From: an uncultured Eubacteriales bacterium
Lineage (GTDB): Bacteria > Bacillota > Clostridia > Christensenellales > Aristaeellaceae
Direction: 5' to 3'
Length of the DNA stretch: 64,000 nucleotides
NCBI GenBank assembly: GCA_902795275.1
Contig: CADBKQ010000023.1
Coordinates: 1 to 64,000, forward strand
Shown: positions 26,741 through 34,278 of the stretch, piece by piece
Position numbering within the stretch: position 1 is the first letter of the stretch
How the letters are laid out: every line of letters begins with the position of its first letter
Notes under the pieces: generated by a model
What the model saw: the letters and a program-made list of their open reading frames with translations, nothing else
The model's database searches: none
Told to the model about the DNA's origin: nothing
Program-made: the position numbers and the translations under genes

Positions 26741-29283
26741 TTTCTCTTTTCCTCCTTGATTCTGCGAATTTCTTTGATGACAAGTTTCATGTCAACCGGT
26801 TTGGCGATATGTCCATCCATACCCGCTTCCAGGCATTCCGCGATATTTTCTGAGAAAGCGTCGGCAGTCATAGCAATGATGGGAATGGAAGAAGCCCATT
26901 TATTTTCCAGCCTGCGGATATGCCGCGTCGCGTCCAGACCGTTCATTTCGGGCATTTGAACATCCATGAAAATCAGCGCATAGCTTCCCTCTTTGGCCTC
27001 CGCCATTTTGTCTACGCAGATCCGGCCGTTTTCAGCTCGTTCTGACGTGATGCCAAACATGTTCAGCATGGCGGAGATGATTTCCCAGTTAATGTCGTTG
27101 TCTTCCGCCACCAGGATATTGATTCCCACCAGGTCAGAATAGTTATCCTCCGGTTCCACGGCCTTTGCTTCCGTCCCGAGCAGTTCATTGATTTTCTGAT
27201 ACAACCTGGAGCGGAACAGCGGCTTGCAGCAGAATCCGTTTGCACCCGCCTCCTTTGCTTTGCCTTCGATGTCGGACAGGTCATAAGCGGAGGTCAGCAG
27301 GATGGGGATTTGGGCGCCTACTTCTGCCCGGATCCGCTTAATTGTTTCGATACCGTTCATATCCGGCATCTTCCAGTCCAGGATAACCACATTGTAATCC
27401 TTCCCGGCTGTGTGGCGGCGGCGGGTCATCTCCAGCGCTTCCATACCGCTCTTCGCCCTCTCCGCGTTGATGCCCAGCGATTCCAGCGTATCCGCCGCGG
27501 TATCCAGCAGAATCGGGTCATCATCCGCAATCAGTGCGTCGACAGCTTCAAAATGCAATTCCTCCATCTGCCTTTCGGCGATAGGAATATCCAGCGCAAT
27601 GATGAAGGTCGTACCTTTTCCGATTTCGCTCTGGCACTCGATGGTTCCGTTCATCAATTCGACCATCTGTTTTGTGATTGCAAGCCCAAGCCCGGTTCCC
27701 TGGATACTGTTGACCCGGCTGTCCGTCTGCCGGGAAAAAGGCTGATACATCTTTTCCATGAATTCAGGGCTCATGCCGATACCGGTGTCCGAGACAATAT
27801 AAATCAGCTTTACGCAGCTTTCCTTTTCGCTTTCTTCCTCCCTCAGATCCACGGAGACGCGGCCGCCCGGCTCCGTGTATTTGATTGCGTTGGACAGGAT
27901 ATTGATGTAAATCTGGTTCAGCCGCAGCTGATCTGCGTAAAGGTATTCCTTTTCCATACGGTTGATGCGGAAGCTGAAATCAATGCTTTTCTCCTTGATC
28001 ATGGGTTGAGCCAGGTTTACCAGATTCTCCACTGTCTCCACGATGGAGAAGGTCAGCGGACTCAGGTTGAGTTTTCCGCTTTCCACCTTGGAAATATCCA
28101 GAATATCATTGATCAGCGTTAGAAGATGGCTGCTGGCCAGGCCGATCTTTCTCAGGCTTTCTCTCACGGCTTCCCGGTCGCCCAGATTCTTTTCGGCAAT
28201 CGTGGTCAAACCGATGATTGCGTTCATCGGGGTGCGGATATCATGGGACATGGTGGAGAGGAAATCGGTTTTTGCCTTGTTGGCGGATTCAGCGTTCCTT
28301 GCCATCACCCGAAGCATTTTATTAGATGAAAGCATATACAGGAAATCCACCACCAGCAGCATCAACAATCCGGCGGTCACGGTCCCGATCAGCAGCCAAT
28401 CCATCGTATCCGCATTCAGATCGCTGACCGGTGCAGTGCTCAGCAGCACCCAGCCGCTGGTGGAAGTAATGGGCGTATGTGCGACGATGCATTCCCTGCC
28501 CTTTGAATCCAGCATGAGAAACGAGTCCGTTTCGGACAGGATATCAGCAAACAGCTGTTGCTGTGCCGCGATGCCCGGCTGGTTATAGGATTTATAGAAC
28601 TCAAAGAAATTTGAATTTTTAAAAGAGCGTCCCCGGATGATGTAGTTGCCGTCAGCGTCGATCATGGAAAACTCTTCATTCTCATATTCTTCCTGCGGGA
28701 AAACCCACTTTCCGGCCAGGTTGGAAGTGGGAACGATGCGCAGCAGGTAAGCCACCCTCTTCTCTCCTGTTTCTGCGTCCCGTACGGTGATCCTGTTGCA
28801 GAAAGCCAATGACTGTTCCCCATTGATGGGATTCGTATAGGTTCGGGAGATGTTGATCGCCGTGCCATGGTCTGCGATCCAGGATCCGTCCCCAAACAGG
28901 TCTATCCGCGCATAGGAAACAGAATAATCATCCCTGTTGTTCGGCCTTGGCAGCGTTGAATAGCCCTCCAGGGTTTCCGCGTCGATAAGATGGGCGGACG
29001 TCGTGGCCTGCGCGTGGGTCGCTCCCACGTATGCCGCGGCTTCTTCCAGCGTCAGATCCTGGCTGTTGATATAATGCGCCCAGTTGTCGCAGATTCCTTG
29101 CTCCCCTTCCAGGTAATTTCCCGTTACCTGTTCCATGGCGACAGTGGCGTTGACAAAATGTTCCACCTGGTGCTGGTACTTTTCATTTCTCTCAGAGTTG
29201 GAATACAGCGCAACGAAGGCCATGATGGCAGTCATAAGAACCACATTCACTATGATAATCCATGATGTCTTCAGACGGTTCAT
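26737..29283 (-). CDS. Membrane hybrid histidine kinase (sensor-HisKA-HATPase-REC-REC) coupled to a binding protein
   Basis: The 848-residue protein has a membrane segment (about 7-27), a large extracytoplasmic sensor of about 255 residues (double-Cache-like; YVGATHAQATTS, FSMIDADGNYIIRGRS, STSGWVLLSTAPVSDLN) and a second segment (about 291-313). HisKA has H347 (STMSHDIRTPMNAI). HATPase motifs NILSNAIKY, DTGIGMS and GTGLGLAI are present. Two receivers lie at about 581-700 (VILDWKMPDMNG) and 720-840 (IFMDVQMPEMNG). It is transcribed away from the other kinase operon and carries no HPt, so it may use the HPt at 25028. Its stop overlaps the binding-protein start (ATGA). A short leader ORF and a promoter precede it. 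Confidence 0.88.
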   Translation of the reverse strand: MNRLKTSWIIIVNVVLMTAIMAFVALYSNSERNEKYQHQVEHFVNATVAMEQVTGNYLEGEQGICDNWAHYINSQDLTLEEAAAYVGATHAQATTSAHLIDAETLEGYSTLPRPNNRDDYSVSYARIDLFGDGSWIADHGTAINISRTYTNPINGEQSLAFCNRITVRDAETGEKRVAYLLRIVPTSNLAGKWVFPQEEYENEEFSMIDADGNYIIRGRSFKNSNFFEFYKSYNQPGIAAQQQLFADILSETDSFLMLDSKGRECIVAHTPITSTSGWVLLSTAPVSDLNADTMDWLLIGTVTAGLLMLLVVDFLYMLSSNKMLRVMARNAESANKAKTDFLSTMSHDIRTPMNAIIGLTTIAEKNLGDREAVRESLRKIGLASSHLLTLINDILDISKVESGKLNLSPLTFSIVETVENLVNLAQPMIKEKSIDFSFRINRMEKEYLYADQLRLNQIYINILSNAIKYTEPGGRVSVDLREEESEKESCVKLIYIVSDTGIGMSPEFMEKMYQPFSRQTDSRVNSIQGTGLGLAITKQMVELMNGTIECQSEIGKGTTFIIALDIPIAERQMEELHFEAVDALIADDDPILLDTAADTLESLGINAERAKSGMEALEMTRRRHTAGKDYNVVILDWKMPDMNGIETIKRIRAEVGAQIPILLTSAYDLSDIEGKAKEAGANGFCCKPLFRSRLYQKINELLGTEAKAVEPEDNYSDLVGINILVAEDNDINWEIISAMLNMFGITSERAENGRICVDKMAEAKEGSYALIFMDVQMPEMNGLDATRHIRRLENKWASSIPIIAMTADAFSENIAECLEAGMDGHIAKPVDMKLVIKEIRRIKEEKRK

Positions 29284-29284
29284 T

Positions 29285-29413
29285 TCAGCAGTTCCTCCAG
29301 ACGTAAGACAGGGATGTTAGGCGTCGTCGTTCCTGCGAACAGAGTCGCTGATCCATAGTTTCACTGTAGTCATTTGAATCCCCCCGTATGATGATTCCGA
29401 AAGCGGAATCCAT
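29285..29413 (-). CDS. Short leader ORF (42 aa) before the hybrid kinase
   Basis: ATG at 29411-29413 has AAAGGAGAGT directly upstream and lies 35 bases inside the predicted transcript. The frame (MDSAFGIIIRGDSNDYSETM...) ends one base before the kinase ATG, so translation could be coupled to the kinase. The peptide is polar, with no recognised motif. The position and ribosome binding site support real translation, but the sequence alone does not show whether the peptide or only its translation matters. Confidence 0.4.
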   Translation of the reverse strand: MDSAFGIIIRGDSNDYSETMDQRLCSQERRRLTSLSYVWRNC

Positions 29414-29447
29414 ACTCTCCTTTCCCTGTTGATTGCCCGGCAGGTTT

Positions 29448-29476
29448 ATCATACTACAAATATGGCGAGGACGCAA
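29448..29476 (-). promoter_or_regulatory. Sigma-A promoter of the kinase/binding-protein operon
   Basis: On the minus strand TTGCGT (29471-29476) and TATGAT (29448-29453) are 17 bases apart. Transcription would start near 29440, before the leader ORF. Confidence 0.6.
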
Positions 29477-29590
29477 CATCAGCCTGTCTTTTATATCAAT
29501 CAGCTACGGCGCCGGGATTCCGTCCAGATTAGGTTTGCTCCCTATTTTGCTCCCAGACAAGCGGTATTCTCCTTTATTCTTTTGCGTTTT

Positions 29591-29718
29591 TTAAATCTCG
29601 CAGGCGATGTTGTTCATCGCCTCGTCAGCCGTTTCCGTGACGTTGTTGTACATTACCAGCATGTACTGTTTCATTTCAGCGGACACTTCCGCAATGGTCT
29701 CAGACGACGCATAAGCAG
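29591..29718 (-). pseudogene. Orphan C-terminal gene fragment
   Basis: Read on the minus strand, an open frame runs from the edge of the mosaic repeat (29718) to a TAA at 29591-29593: AYASSETIAEVSAEMKQYML, then VMYNNVTETADEAMNN. It has no start codon or ribosome binding site and is cut exactly where the repeat begins, so it looks like the tail of a lost gene. The family is not identified. The rest of 29480-29590 contains nothing I can support. Confidence 0.35.
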
Positions 29719-29864
29719 ATAAATACACTCATATCCTCAAACTGGAATTCGAGGAGAATACCACACTGCTTGGCAAAGCCCTATACAACATCGCAATCTG
29801 TGGTGTTAATCCAGAACTACGGTTTAATGCTCCTTGTTCTATTTTCTCATTGCTGTCACTATAC
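29719..29864 (+). repeat. Mosaic repeat, copy 2 (146 bp, 48-bp internal deletion)
   Basis: This stretch repeats 14836-15029 on the same strand with 48 internal bases missing after CCAGAAC. The frame stays open: GVNPE is followed by LRFNAPCSIFSLLSLY and then directly by the ATG of the next ORF at 29865. Sequences outside the two borders are unrelated to copy 1. A stop codon lies just upstream at 29712-29714. Confidence 0.8.
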
Positions 29865-30239
29865 ATGTCCAACGTGAGCCTGACGGACGAAGAAGGGAAT
29901 GAACTGCGCTTTGCCCAGCAGCCATACGCGAAATTCAATATAGTCAGCATCCAGGATGTCAAGGGATATTTGTATGTGGGCTTCGGCTCCTACGACAGTG
30001 TGCATCCGCATCTGGCCTTTACGAAGGGAATGATGGGCAGAGGCACTCCCGTTTCGGCGGGTACGCCCGTGGAAGTGGAAAGCGCCGAGGTGTATCGGGC
30101 GCTTCTTCCCATCCTGTACTTTGATTCCGCTCTGGGCCTGAATGAAGATGAATTGATCCGGTCCCTGTCCGGCATCGTAGCCCATCATGAAAATCCGGCT
30201 GGGTGTGGCTGCATACCATCGGGCCGCGCCTGTTTCTGA
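29865..30239 (+). CDS. Hypothetical protein or gene fragment (124 aa)
   Basis: The frame begins MSNVSLTDEEGNELRFAQQ exactly at the border of the mosaic repeat and is continuous with the repeat's own open frame. The middle is well ordered (FNIVSIQDVKGYLYVGFGSY, TPVSAGTPVEVESAEVYRALL, LGLNEDELIRSL), which suggests real coding sequence. The family is not recognised. There is no ribosome binding site at the ATG, because the repeat replaces the natural upstream region, so it may be the 3' part of a longer gene. The last 15 residues look like read-through sequence. Confidence 0.4.
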   Translation: MSNVSLTDEEGNELRFAQQPYAKFNIVSIQDVKGYLYVGFGSYDSVHPHLAFTKGMMGRGTPVSAGTPVEVESAEVYRALLPILYFDSALGLNEDELIRSLSGIVAHHENPAGCGCIPSGRACF

Positions 30240-30284
30240 AACGCCGGAGGATCGCGCTGTCGCGCTGCATCAAAGGGGTACGGC

Positions 30285-30428
30285 ATGAGAAATAAAACAC
30301 TGAAACGGCTCTGGCGGTGCGCGGACGGAAGAAGGGCCTCATTTCATCCTTACAGCATTAGACTTTTCGGGTTTGGCAGCCTGTCATGGCAGCATTTCTG
30401 TTATCCGATGATACCAAGAGCTGACTGA
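30285..30428 (+). CDS. Possible small basic protein (47 aa)
   Basis: ATG 30285 follows CAAAGGGG. The frame (MRNKTLKRLWRCADGRRASF...) is basic and aromatic, and its stop codon falls inside the stem of the following terminator, which is unusual for a real gene. It may be chance. Confidence 0.2.
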   Translation: MRNKTLKRLWRCADGRRASFHPYSIRLFGFGSLSWQHFCYPMIPRAD

Positions 30429-30462
30429 TTTTTGCTGGATCAGTCAGCTCTTTTCTTTTTTT
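30416..30462 (+). terminator. Rho-independent terminator
   Basis: AAGAGCTGACTGAT (30416-30429) and ATCAGTCAGCTCTT (30439-30452) form a perfect 14-bp stem with a 9-base loop, followed by TTCTTTTTTT. It is one of the clearest intrinsic terminators in the window. It separates the mosaic region from the metal-regulator gene. Confidence 0.9.
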
Positions 30463-30601
30463 GCGGGAGGTGAACAGCGTCACCCGCTACAGATGATTAC
30501 CTGGCAGAATGCTATAGGATGCCCGCTGCAACGGTCGTGAATGGGCAGTGTCAAGTATTGTTTTTTCACCGGAACACAGCAATTCTTTTTTGTAAAAAGC
30601 C

Positions 30602-30629
30602 TTGCGTTTTTAAAAGATAAGAATATAAT
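30602..30629 (+). promoter_or_regulatory. Promoter of the DtxR-like regulator
   Basis: TTGCGT (30602-30607) and TATAAT (30624-30629) are 16 bases apart. The expected transcription start (about 30636) falls at the edge of the operator-like palindrome at 30637. Bases 30463-30601 hold nothing I can support. Confidence 0.6.
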
Positions 30630-30636
30630 AGATGTT

Positions 30637-30652
30637 GTAAGATAATGCTAAC
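30637..30652. promoter_or_regulatory. Operator-like palindrome, TTAGA/TCTAA family (degenerate)
   Basis: GTAAGATAATGCTAAC differs from the strong site GTTAGATAATTCTAAC at 43065 at two positions. It lies immediately downstream of the -10 of the DtxR-like gene, where bound repressor would block initiation. This suggests autoregulation. Confidence 0.5.
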
Positions 30653-30732
30653 ATATGTCTGTCGCAGCGCGCAGAGATGCGCAGCGCTGCAGCGAAGCCG
30701 AACTTGTTCAGGCGAGCAGAGAGGAGTACCCG

Positions 30733-31092
30733 ATGAATATTTACGAATCAGCCGAAGATTATTTGGAGCAGATTTTAATGCTGTTGGAAAAGAAAGGTCA
30801 CGCCCGGTCCACCGACATTGCCAGCGGTCTGGGCGTTACAAAACCATCCGTCAGCTTCGCCATGAAGAACCTGCGGGAAAACGGGTATATCAACATGGGC
30901 ACGGACGGCCTGATCTCCCTGACGGACAAGGGCTACGCCATCGCGCGGAAAATTTATGACCGCCATCTGGCGCTGACGAAATATCTGATTCAGATTGGTG
31001 TTCCGGAAGAAATCGCCAAAGAGGATGCCTGCAAGATCGAGCACGATCTTTCCGAGGAATCCTTTGCGGCGATCTGCAAGCAGATTCAATAA
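30733..31092 (+). CDS. DtxR/MntR-family metal-dependent repressor (short)
   Basis: ATG 30733 has GAGGAG just upstream. The 119-residue protein opens with SAEDYLEQILMLLEKKG, placing D and E where MntR has metal ligands D8 and E11. The winged helix follows (STDIASGLGVTKPSVSFAMKNL, NGYINMGTDGLISLTDKG). The dimerisation helices carry DRHLALTKYL and DACKIEHDLS. Cys, Glu and His there match DtxR primary-site residues C102, E105 and H106. The mix of MntR-like N-terminal and DtxR-like C-terminal ligands fits Fe2+ or Mn2+ sensing; the iron genes next door favour iron. No SH3 domain, as in MntR. It is the best candidate for the protein that binds the TTAGA/TCTAA palindromes. Confidence 0.82.
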   Translation: MNIYESAEDYLEQILMLLEKKGHARSTDIASGLGVTKPSVSFAMKNLRENGYINMGTDGLISLTDKGYAIARKIYDRHLALTKYLIQIGVPEEIAKEDACKIEHDLSEESFAAICKQIQ

Positions 31093-31178
31093 ACTGATAG
31101 TGAATCAGCCAGGAGAGAAAAATGCTATCAGACTAAGAATTTTGTTTTGACAGCATGGAACTGATATGTGTTTCCCTT

Positions 31179-31246
31179 ATATGGCTTTCTCGGAAAGGGG
31201 TCTGGGGGAAACCACTTTTTGGCCTCCAAAGAGCGGTTTCCCCCAG
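31179..31246. repeat. GGGGGAAACC hairpin repeat, copy 1
   Basis: TATGGCTTTCTCGG is followed by a long hairpin whose arms run CTGGGGGAAACC to GGTTTCCCCCAG with CTTTTTGG/CCAAAGAG at the tip (two mismatches). It lies between the convergent DtxR gene and the end of the iron ABC operon, where it may also act as terminator. A T6 run follows on the plus strand. Confidence 0.8.
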
Positions 31247-31252
31247 AATTTT

Positions 31253-31921
31253 TTACATAATCTGTCCGCCGTCCATTTTGTAAATATGATCGGCATACTG
31301 TAAAGCGTCGTTTTCGTGGGTGACTACGAAAACGGCCTTTTTCTGTTCGTGGGCATAATCGCGGAACGCGGATAAAACCAGGTTTGTGTTTTCATCGTCC
31401 AGGTCGCCGGTGGGCTCGTCGGCAAAGAGGAAATCGGGAGACTGCGCCAGGGCGCGGACGATGGCCATGCGGCGGAGCTCGCCGCCGGAGAGCTCGGCGG
31501 GGCGGGCGTCCCGGAGGTTCGCGATATCCAGCCTTTCCATCCATCGGGAAGCGGCTTCCACGGGAAGGGGCCTTCCGTACAGCTTCGCCGGGAGCAGGAT
31601 GTTTTCCAGCACGGTCAGGGTGTCGATGGCGCTGCGCCCCTGGGGCACCACGCCGATTCTCTCGCCGCGCAGGCGGGAAAGGGATTTGTCGTCCAGGCTG
31701 TACAGGTCGGTGCTGTCAATCCATACTTTGCCCTCGGTGGGAGCCAGCAGCCCGGAGAGTATGTTCAACAGCGTGGTCTTGCCGCTGCCGCTGCGACCCG
31801 TGAGCACGGCGACTTCCCCGGCTTCAATCTCCAGCGTCAAAGGCTTGACGGCATAGAAATAATTGGCCCCGCCCGTTTTGCGGAAATAGCGTTTCGCAAT
31901 GCTTTCAGCTTTCACGGCCAT
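31253..31921 (-). CDS. ABC transporter ATP-binding protein (MacB/LolD type), last gene of the iron operon
   Basis: ATG 31921 follows GGGAGGGAAACTGAG and lies one base after the stop of the FtsX-type permease. The 222-residue protein has Walker A (LTGRSGSGKTTLLN), the signature ELSGGELRRMAIVRAL, Walker B (DFLFADEPTGDLD) and the switch His (FVVTHEND). The Q-loop lies in IGVVPQGRSAIDT. This is the MacB/LolD/FtsE type that pairs with FtsX permeases; its partner is the permease just upstream. The pair is a second, separate ABC module at the tail of the FTR1/P19 operon. Confidence 0.87.
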   Translation of the reverse strand: MAVKAESIAKRYFRKTGGANYFYAVKPLTLEIEAGEVAVLTGRSGSGKTTLLNILSGLLAPTEGKVWIDSTDLYSLDDKSLSRLRGERIGVVPQGRSAIDTLTVLENILLPAKLYGRPLPVEAASRWMERLDIANLRDARPAELSGGELRRMAIVRALAQSPDFLFADEPTGDLDDENTNLVLSAFRDYAHEQKKAVFVVTHENDALQYADHIYKMDGGQIM

Positions 31922-31922
31922 C

Positions 31923-33128
31923 TCAGTTTCCCTCCCGCAGCGCCGTGCCGGGATCAATCCGGCTCAGGCGGTACGCCGCGACGACGCTGGAAAGCGCCGC
32001 CACGGCCACGGACAAAAGAATCGTCCCCGCCGCCAGCAGCAGCGCCTTGCCCACGTCCGGCATCAGATAGGGCAGCTTCAAGGCGCTTTCAATCAGCTGG
32101 GCGAAGGGAAAGAGCAGCAGCGCCGCCAGTCCCACGCCGATCAGGCCGCCCAGCAGCCCGCACAGCGACGATTCCAGCAGCACCATGCGGGAAAGCATCC
32201 CCCGGGACGCCCCGACCAGCCGGAGCACGTCAAACTCCCTTGCCCGCTCCCGGATGATGAGCGCAAAGGCCAGCAGCAGGATGATGAACGCCAGGGCCCA
32301 CACCGCCGCGATCAGGAGCGTCACCGTGCGGCTGACGCCCGCCAGGCTGTCGGACACGCCGGTGATCATACTGCGGGTGCGCACGGCGGCGACTTTGCGG
32401 ATGTGACTGTTCAGGCGGTTATTTACGGCGTCAATGTCGCAGCCGTCCTTCACCTTCACATACACGGCGGAGATCACGGCATCGCCGCTTTCGATTTTGT
32501 GGCTGACGCCCTTTTCTTCGGCGGCGGCCAGCAGCGCGTTCATGGTGTTCATGTTGCAGTACACCGCCGTATCCAGGCCGGTGCCGGTGGCTTCCAGGCG
32601 GGCCACCACCTTGCACCGCTGCTCATAGATGCGGATGATTTCGCCCATGCCCGCTTCCACCTTGCAGCCCACGGCCACGTCCATGTCGCCCAGTTCCCGG
32701 GTGAGGCTCCGGGCAATCCAGGGCTGAACGGTGAAATCCTTCTCCGGGTCGATGCCGATCACCTGAATTTTGATGGAACAGCAGTCGGCTTTCAGCGAGG
32801 CCAGGAAGGTCTGCGGCGCGGCCTTTTCCACGCCTTCCACCTCCAGCGCTTTGTCCAGCACGGCGGCGTCCATGTAGAACGCGCCGGTGGTGCCTTGGAG
32901 GAACATGTTTTGAAAGCTCACCTTGCTCTGGGCTTCGGAAGGCACCAGAATGATGTCCGCGCCCAGACGGGCTTCCAGGCTGTTTAAGCCGCTTCGCAGG
33001 GACAGCACCACCACCGACCCGCCGAACACCGCCAGGGCCAGGAACGCGGTGAGCAGGGCCAGGGTCACGGTGCGGCCAGGCTTGCGCAGGAGGTTTTTCA
33101 GCGACAAAGAAAAATGCTTCATGGTCAT
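31923..33128 (-). CDS. FtsX/MacB-type ABC permease (third permease of the iron operon)
   Basis: The start at 33128 (MTMKHF) overlaps the stop of the DUF4418 gene by four bases. The 401-residue protein has an N-terminal membrane segment (TVTLALLTAFLALAVFGGSV), an extracytoplasmic domain of about 220 residues, and three C-terminal segments, ending in the typical RLSRIDPGTALREGN. REFDVLRLVGASRGMLSRM is the FtsX coupling segment. The soluble domain contains several cysteines (KADCCSIKI, GCKVE, EQRCKVV, VYCNM), unusual for this fold and possibly metal- or redox-linked. It works with the ATPase that follows. Confidence 0.8.
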   Translation of the reverse strand: MTMKHFSLSLKNLLRKPGRTVTLALLTAFLALAVFGGSVVVLSLRSGLNSLEARLGADIILVPSEAQSKVSFQNMFLQGTTGAFYMDAAVLDKALEVEGVEKAAPQTFLASLKADCCSIKIQVIGIDPEKDFTVQPWIARSLTRELGDMDVAVGCKVEAGMGEIIRIYEQRCKVVARLEATGTGLDTAVYCNMNTMNALLAAAEEKGVSHKIESGDAVISAVYVKVKDGCDIDAVNNRLNSHIRKVAAVRTRSMITGVSDSLAGVSRTVTLLIAAVWALAFIILLLAFALIIRERAREFDVLRLVGASRGMLSRMVLLESSLCGLLGGLIGVGLAALLLFPFAQLIESALKLPYLMPDVGKALLLAAGTILLSVAVAALSSVVAAYRLSRIDPGTALREGN

Positions 33129-33517
33129 GCTTTCTTTCTTGCGGTCAGGATTGCGCCAATCAGGGCGCACAGCAGCGCTGCGGAAAACAGCATGATCATG
33201 GCGGGCTGCATCACCATCCGGCAGCGCATGGTGCTCATGCGGCACAGGTTCAGGAGCATCCCCGGGGTCAGGATGCCAAGAACGCAGACGGGCAGGCTGC
33301 TAAGATAAACGCCAAACCGGGCGCGTTCCACGCACAGGGAAAGCGCGGCGAGAACGCCAAGCGCACAGCCCAGCCCCAGGAGCATTTGCCCCGCCCCGTG
33401 GCATGGGCCGAAGGAGCCGTCCTCATGCACGCAGGGGGACAGGAAGGTTTGACTGCCGATGATAATAACGATTGATAGAATCAGTACTACAATCGCTGGG
33501 ACGATCTGTTTTTTCAT
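33125..33517 (-). CDS. DUF4418 membrane protein
   Basis: ATG 33517 follows GGGGAGAACC. The 130-residue protein has four membrane segments. Its conserved features sit at the outer face: CVHEDGSFGPCHGAGQ and LCRMSTMRCRMVMQP, with paired cysteines, histidine and methionines, the DUF4418 pattern. Such residues could bind a transition metal or a redox cofactor. It sits between the two ABC modules of the FTR1/P19 operon and overlaps the next permease start (ATGA), which ties it to that module. Function is not established. Confidence 0.75.
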   Translation of the reverse strand: MKKQIVPAIVVLILSIVIIIGSQTFLSPCVHEDGSFGPCHGAGQMLLGLGCALGVLAALSLCVERARFGVYLSSLPVCVLGILTPGMLLNLCRMSTMRCRMVMQPAMIMLFSAALLCALIGAILTARKKA

Positions 33518-33552
33518 GAAGGTTCTCCCCTTGTGCCTTTCTCGGAAGCGGA

Positions 33553-33598
33553 ACACCTCATCCGGCGCTACGCGCCACCTTCCCCTCAAGGGGAAGGC
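33553..33598. repeat. Intergenic palindromic repeat (TCATCCGGCGC...AAGGGGAAGG type)
   Basis: CACCTCATCCGGCGCTACGCGCCACC is followed by the hairpin CCTTCCCCTCAAGGGGAAGG. This style of intergenic element is common in gut Clostridia. Just upstream lies TTTCTCGGAAGCGG, which resembles the left part of the GGGGGAAACC repeat. It fills the gap between the ATPase and DUF4418 genes. Confidence 0.6.
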
Positions 33599-34273
33599 TT
33601 ACTTCCCAAAATTCTCGTTAATCACTTCCCTTGCCACTTTCCCATGTTCTAGTACGATGGTGCGCTGGGCGGCTTCGGCCACCTCGGGGTCGTGGGTGAC
33701 GACGATGAGGGTGGTGCCTTCCTTGTGGAGCTGGGCGAAGAGATCCAGCACGATGTTTTCATTGGCTTCGTCCAGGTTGCCGGTGGGCTCGTCGGCTAAG
33801 ATCAATTCCGGGTGATTGATCAGCGCCCGGGCCACGCACACGCGCTGCTGCTCGCCGCCGGAAAGCTGGCTGGGCAGGTGCCGGGCGCGTTCCCGCAGGC
33901 CCACGCGGCCCAGGGCTTCCAGCGCTTCCTTTTCGTCGGGCATGGAATGATAGTATTGGGACACCATCACGTTTTCCACGGCGGTCAGGTAATTGACCAT
34001 GTGGAACTGCTGGAAGATCAGGCCGATCTTGTCCCGGCGGATGTCGGTCAGGCGCTTGCTGCTTTCCTTGGAAATGTCCACTCCGTCCAGCAGCACTTCG
34101 CCCTTGGTGGGCTTATCCATGCAGCCGATGATGTTCATCATGGTGCTTTTGCCGCTGCCGGAAGGCCCCATGATGGCCACCCATTCGCCCTGATCCACGT
34201 GGATGTTCACATTGTCCAGCGCTTTCAGTTCGCCGTAAATCTTTGAGACATTTTTCAATTCCAATAAGCTCAT
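33599..34273 (-). CDS. ABC transporter ATP-binding protein of the P19/FTR1-linked system
   Basis: AAAGGAGAA precedes ATG 34273, five bases after the permease stop. The 224-residue protein shows Walker A (MGPSGSGKSTMMN), Q-loop (IFQQFHMVNYLTA), signature (QLSGGEQQRVCVARAL), Walker B (ELILADEPTGNLD) and switch His (IVVTHDPEV). It belongs to the LolD/MacB type. Its position after two FtsX-type permeases matches Cj1663 in the Campylobacter p19 locus. It would energise the two-permease complex (34279 and 35887) in extracytoplasmic iron handling. Confidence 0.88.
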   Translation of the reverse strand: MSLLELKNVSKIYGELKALDNVNIHVDQGEWVAIMGPSGSGKSTMMNIIGCMDKPTKGEVLLDGVDISKESSKRLTDIRRDKIGLIFQQFHMVNYLTAVENVMVSQYYHSMPDEKEALEALGRVGLRERARHLPSQLSGGEQQRVCVARALINHPELILADEPTGNLDEANENIVLDLFAQLHKEGTTLIVVTHDPEVAEAAQRTIVLEHGKVAREVINENFGK

Positions 34274-34278
34274 CGCTT

